8,224 nucleotides of DNA, from contig CAOKJI010000060.1 of the NCBI GenBank assembly GCA_948468495.1, forward strand, positions 1 to 8,224, written 5' to 3'. The notes below the pieces were generated by a model that had not been told where the DNA came from, did no database searches, and was given only the letters and a program-made list of their open reading frames with translations. Both the position numbers and the translations under genes were made by a program. The stretch comes from an uncultured Dorea sp. (GTDB lineage Bacteria; Bacillota_A; Clostridia; Lachnospirales; Lachnospiraceae). This document shows positions 5,024 through 8,224 of the stretch, piece after piece. Each line of letters begins with the position of its first letter. The first letter of the stretch is position 1.

Positions 5024-6406
5024 TTACTGATAGCCATAGTAAGTGTTGAACTGGTATGTAATTCCCCTGCGCAAATGTAAGGCAGACGAAATCTCCATCC
5101 GACTGATACAGGCATCCGCCTGAAACCAGGACAGTCCTTTTTCCTGACGAAGACAGGCTTCAATCATGTCCAGCACCCGGAGGGGCATCTCCTGTTTCCC
5201 ACCAAGGAACAGTAGTACTCTTAGATACTCCTTATATTTTATGCCGCCCTCGGTATCTGCTCCCTCCTGCCCGGAATCCTGCGCTCCGAGACTCATCAGA
5301 CCAGCCAGCGACAACTGCCAGGTGTCGCTGCTCTTTGTAAGGGGAACTCCGTACCCCTTCATCAAAGAACGCAGATCCATAATACTCTCGCCATATGCCC
5401 ATGCAAGCAGTAGTACCTGTGTAAGAGCCTCCACTGCAGCCGGAAAAGCAATAACTGTACACAGCGTGAGCGCCAGAGCTCTCGCTTCTGCCCGTTTGCC
5501 CGCATCGTTCTGCAAATATATATAATTCGGTACAAATCTGAATGCCATTAGTTTCTTCAGGACAGCCTCCAAATTCTCCCTGTCATTGTCTTTCCCTGAC
5601 AGAATATATTCTGTCTCATAATCCAGCGCTCCGCCGCCTTCCTCCTGTACGTCTTCTGCAGAATCAAAATGTGCCAGTATATATTCGCCAAAAGCAATCT
5701 TTGACAACTCTGCCGGCTCCGCAACATCAGAAAAATCTCCGTAGCCGCTCCTTAACTCTCTGTGAGACGCCAGTTCACTTGTGTTAATGGATTTGTCAGA
5801 TATCTGCCTGTCCTTCGGCATGACCAGTCTGGTAAGCGGCGTCGCTGCAAGCTGCTGCATATTAGGAAGTGGATTGTCTTCCGACGGAAGTTCCATACCA
5901 TTGTCTGTCAGCATACCCGACAATTCCTGATTCAGAGACTCCTCCCTCTGCTGATACTGGTCCGCCGTTTCCTCCTGACCCTCCCATCGTTCCATGCCTC
6001 CCAGCAAATGATTCAGAGAACCAAGGCCGTACTTACTTTCTATAAAATACGCAACCTGCTCCAAAAATGCCTGTCCATTCCCGTCTGTCAGAAGCTGGAT
6101 TCTCTGAATCTGCTGTTCCATACCGGAAGCTCCGTACCAGGACAGCCTGTCCAGCACCTTCTGTTCACTGTAGCTTCCGCTCTCATAACTGCCGTCCAAT
6201 GCGAATACTTCAAATTCTTCCAAAAGTTCTCTCTGGTATTCCGCAAAGACCGACTCCACTGCCCGGTTCATATCTGCTCTCCGGTAGCTCTTTGCCGACT
6301 GTAACGATGCACTCTCCATGATACTTCCGGCAAAGGCTGCCAGCAGAACAAAAATCAGCGCTAAAAATGCAGTGACTTCTCCTCTCTTAGATTCCGGCGC
6401 TCTCAC
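5024..6406 (-). CDS. DUF5702-like, TadG-type membrane protein
   Basis: About 460 residues. A short basic N terminus (KRGEVTAF) leads into a transmembrane helix at about 12-29, then an ESASLQSAKS stretch and a VESVFAEYQRELLEEFEVFALDGSY block typical of DUF5702 proteins of clostridial Tad loci. A long charged extracytoplasmic region follows. A second block (NYIYLQNDAGKRAEARALAL, about 294-313) runs into hydrophobic segments up to about 341. TadG-like proteins are thought to anchor or link the Flp pilus to the cell envelope; the exact role of this family is unproven. The start is uncertain: the open frame begins with a TTG at 6436, but GTG at 6406 has GAGAAG 7 nt upstream and gives the usual short N terminus. 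It overlaps the Flp1-like gene by 20 nt. Confidence 0.85.
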   Translation of the reverse strand: MRAPESKRGEVTAFLALIFVLLAAFAGSIMESASLQSAKSYRRADMNRAVESVFAEYQRELLEEFEVFALDGSYESGSYSEQKVLDRLSWYGASGMEQQIQRIQLLTDGNGQAFLEQVAYFIESKYGLGSLNHLLGGMERWEGQEETADQYQQREESLNQELSGMLTDNGMELPSEDNPLPNMQQLAATPLTRLVMPKDRQISDKSINTSELASHRELRSGYGDFSDVAEPAELSKIAFGEYILAHFDSAEDVQEEGGGALDYETEYILSGKDNDRENLEAVLKKLMAFRFVPNYIYLQNDAGKRAEARALALTLCTVIAFPAAVEALTQVLLLAWAYGESIMDLRSLMKGYGVPLTKSSDTWQLSLAGLMSLGAQDSGQEGADTEGGIKYKEYLRVLLFLGGKQEMPLRVLDMIEACLRQEKGLSWFQADACISRMEISSALHLRRGITYQFNTYYGYQ

Positions 6407-6587
6407 TGGTAATCTTCTCAAAAATTGTATTGACAAGGCTGGTAAGCTGGGATTTGAAGATAATTACCAGTCCAATCAGCACCACAAGAATCAGAATCAC
6501 TTCGACTACCCCGATTCCCTGTTTGTCCTCCAGAGTTTCTTTTATCCTTAATCCGGTTTCTTTTATTTTCCATAATATTTTCGCCAT
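6387..6587 (-). CDS. Flp1-like pilin (major Flp/Fap-type prepilin)
   Basis: A 66-residue prepilin. The basic leader ends at G24, and the mature protein would begin I-G-V-V-E29, with the conserved Glu at +5 followed by an uninterrupted hydrophobic stretch (about 27-44) and a short polar tail. This matches the Flp1-like pilins of Gram-positive Tad systems and gives a mature subunit of only 42 residues. The A24 peptidase encoded downstream is the expected processing enzyme, and the pilin should polymerise into the Flp pilus. The ATG is preceded by AAAGGA about 9 nt upstream. It sits 18 nt after tadC and overlaps the DUF5702 gene. Confidence 0.9.
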   Translation of the reverse strand: MAKILWKIKETGLRIKETLEDKQGIGVVEVILILVVLIGLVIIFKSQLTSLVNTIFEKITSESAGI

Positions 6588-6605
6588 ATAATTCTTTCCT
6601 TTCTA

Positions 6606-7817
6606 CTACATCTGAATTGATAAAAATGCAGGAATAATTACAATTACAAGCACCATTGCCAGCATAAAAAACATCGGCGCTAACAGCTTGGTACCGGCCT
6701 CTTCCCCCCGTCTTTTTGCCGCCGCCTTTCTCTCTTCAAATGCCTGCCGGGATTCTATTCCAAGAAGCGCTGTAAGCCCTTTGGTTCCCTTGCGCAGATT
6801 CTGCTCCAGAAGACCCGCAAGCCTCCGGTATGCCTTCAGACCGCACCGCCTGCCAAACCGCTCATAACTCTCTGTCTCTGTAAGCCCGCTGCGCATCTCG
6901 CGATAAGCCACCGCCATTTCCTCATATGCATAGCGGATTCCCATACTGTCTTTCTGTCGTTCATAGTCCTGAACAATCTTCTCCCATGCTTTCTTCACCG
7001 TCATTCCTGCGCCAACTAAAAGTGTCAGTTTGTTCATAATTTCCGGATAATCCAGCATCATCTGCCGTTCCTTATTCTCTTTTTCCTTCTGCTCATTCTG
7101 TTTCTGCAGACTCACGAGCAGCAGACAAAATACAGGCCCCAGCCCCAGCACATACCAGCCCCTTAAATTATCCGGACTTCGCAGCTCCACCTTTCTGCCG
7201 TCCACTTCATCCGGAAGCTTCAGCACATCCTCTTTTCTGCTGCGCTCTTCCTCCTCTGCAATAACCCGCTTCACTCTCGCTGCGTTCTTCGCATCACCGG
7301 TCAACTTCGGCGGATAGACTTTAGCGCTCATCTCCTCCAACAACTGCATGCTTTCATCCTTTGTATAAGTAAGACATGCTTTGAGATTCACAAGTACGCC
7401 TCCTGTCTCCTGTGCAATCCGGTTCTCATTCAACTCACCGTAAATGTTCATCAAATCATACCTGTTAATCTCCCAGGATATTGTTATCGGCTTCCCTGGT
7501 ATCTCTGTTATCAGATTAAGGTCTTCCCGCACTTCATCTAAGCTTCTATTTCTCCCCAGTATCAGCGGTTCTAACTCCTTTACCGCATCTTGCAAAACCT
7601 CCTTCACCTCTTCCTCAGTGTACTGCTTCTCATCTACCTCTATCTCAAGCGGAGCCTTTTGCTCTTTTCCGTCGATTGTCGCCTGCAGCATATAGGTAGC
7701 GCCTCCCCCGCCATAATCATTCCGCTCAATTTCAGTTATGGCTTCTTCAGACGATTTCTTGTCAGATACCAGCAGACACGCCGCAAGACCTGCGGTAAGT
7801 ATAAGAATCGCTCCCAT
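6606..7817 (-). CDS. tadC: TadC-like type II secretion F family protein with large extracytoplasmic domain
   Basis: About 403 residues. The C-terminal half is a T2SSF/GspF-type platform domain: helical cytoplasmic region at about 238-377 with the LTLLVGAGMTVKKAWEKI segment (264-281), the GLxxYRRLAGLLEQNLRKG segment (about 327-344), and a final membrane helix at about 378-399. Unusually, the first two membrane helices (about 2-17 and 221-237) are separated by some 200 charged residues predicted to lie outside the cell. TadC with TadB forms the inner-membrane platform for the TadA ATPase. The ATG at 7817 overlaps the tadB stop (TAATG) with GAGG 4 nt upstream, so translational coupling is likely. 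An alternative ATG at 7880 would add 21 residues with several Arg/Lys before the first helix, fitting the positive-inside rule better, but overlaps tadB by 64 nt. Confidence 0.88.
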   Translation of the reverse strand: MGAILILTAGLAACLLVSDKKSSEEAITEIERNDYGGGGATYMLQATIDGKEQKAPLEIEVDEKQYTEEEVKEVLQDAVKELEPLILGRNRSLDEVREDLNLITEIPGKPITISWEINRYDLMNIYGELNENRIAQETGGVLVNLKACLTYTKDESMQLLEEMSAKVYPPKLTGDAKNAARVKRVIAEEEERSRKEDVLKLPDEVDGRKVELRSPDNLRGWYVLGLGPVFCLLLVSLQKQNEQKEKENKERQMMLDYPEIMNKLTLLVGAGMTVKKAWEKIVQDYERQKDSMGIRYAYEEMAVAYREMRSGLTETESYERFGRRCGLKAYRRLAGLLEQNLRKGTKGLTALLGIESRQAFEERKAAAKRRGEEAGTKLLAPMFFMLAMVLVIVIIPAFLSIQM

Positions 7818-8224
7818 TACACCTCGATATTTACAATTCTTTCCCCCAGCATATACGCGCCGAAGTATATTCCTAAACATACGCTCATCACCCCGATTCC
7901 CAGCATATTTCCATACAGAGCTCCCATAAATTCAGGAAAACTTACCTTCATATAGGCAATCATTCCAAAGGGAATCGCTGACATTACCTTAAATTCATAC
8001 TTCCTGGCCGCAAGCATGGTCTCAATCTCTGCGCGTACTTCCAGCTTCTCACGAATCTGGTCCGTTGTACTCTTGATAATTCCCAGCATATTACCTCCGC
8101 TCTTCTTCGCCATCACAAATACATTAACAAAATTCCGTACATCCTCCTGACAGACGCGCCCGGACCATTCTTCCATAATCTGTTCCATCGGCACCTGCAA
8201 ATAAATCTGGCGTACCATGTGGGT
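7817..8224 (-). CDS. tadB: TadB-like type II secretion F family protein, 3' part
   Basis: The last 135 codons and stop; the frame stays open to the right edge, so the 5' part lies outside the window and the ATG at 8218 is probably internal. It shows the C-terminal T2SSF core: DVRNFVNVFVMAKKSGGNM, then IREKLEVRAEIETMLAARKYEFKVMSAIPF, followed by two hydrophobic helices and a short LGERIVNIEV tail. This arrangement is typical of TadB, partner of TadC in the membrane platform of the Tad pilus. The stop codon shares its last base with the tadC start. The upstream genes expected in such loci (tadA ATPase, tadZ-like) would lie beyond the window. Confidence 0.9.
   Translation of the reverse strand, partial: THMVRQIYLQVPMEQIMEEWSGRVCQEDVRNFVNVFVMAKKSGGNMLGIIKSTTDQIREKLEVRAEIETMLAARKYEFKVMSAIPFGMIAYMKVSFPEFMGALYGNMLGIGVMSVCLGIYFGAYMLGERIVNIEV

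Noticed and set aside
5762..6304. 180-codon plus-strand open frame opposite the DUF5702 gene
   Set aside because: It is antisense to a gene with recognisable family features, shows no domain pattern, and is typical of shadow frames in this composition.
1..8224. CRISPR array, tRNA or rRNA genes, phage or defence genes
   Set aside because: No regularly spaced repeats, no cloverleaf-like or rRNA sequences, and no integrase or nuclease-type motifs were seen.

Overview
The window looks like a chromosomal stretch from an anaerobic Gram-positive clostridium, most likely a Lachnospiraceae-type Firmicute. This rests on strong AAGGAG-type ribosome binding sites, moderate GC, and Clostridia-type Tad pilus genes (Flp1-like pilin, DUF5702-like and DUF6382-like proteins). 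No database search was possible, so the taxonomy is an inference.

Right and centre (about 8224 down to 2161, minus strand): the distal part of a Tad/Flp type IVc pilus operon. In transcription order it holds the 3' part of tadB, a tadC with an unusually large predicted extracytoplasmic domain, an Flp1-like pilin, a DUF5702-like TadG-type membrane protein, a TadE-like pseudopilin with two His/Cys zinc-knuckle-like repeats, a short A24 prepilin peptidase, a possible 33-residue small ORF, a second small TadE-like pseudopilin, and a DUF6382-type protein without an FHA domain. Genes are packed tightly, with overlaps of 1, 20 and 13 nt. Three of the substrates carry a type IV prepilin-like x|xxxxE motif that the in-operon peptidase could process. 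The ATPase TadA and the other usual upstream genes would lie beyond the right edge.

Junction (2093-2168): a 60-bp imperfect inverted-repeat element lies exactly between two perfect 8-bp direct repeats. This is the structure of a MITE-like insertion with target-site duplication. One copy of the duplication contains the stop codon of the DUF6382-type gene.

Left part: a rhomboid intramembrane protease (minus) with its own extended -10 promoter. It converges with, and overlaps by 38 bp, a soluble sensor-less histidine kinase (plus). Upstream of the kinase, its predicted promoter and that of a HIT-family nucleotide hydrolase (minus) overlap back to back. The HIT gene is followed by the start of an ECF-type sigma factor (minus) that runs off the left edge.

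Several starts were moved from the longest open frame to an internal start with a clear Shine-Dalgarno or coupling signal: kinase, rhomboid, DUF6382 protein, peptidase, TadE-like protein, DUF5702 protein and tadC.
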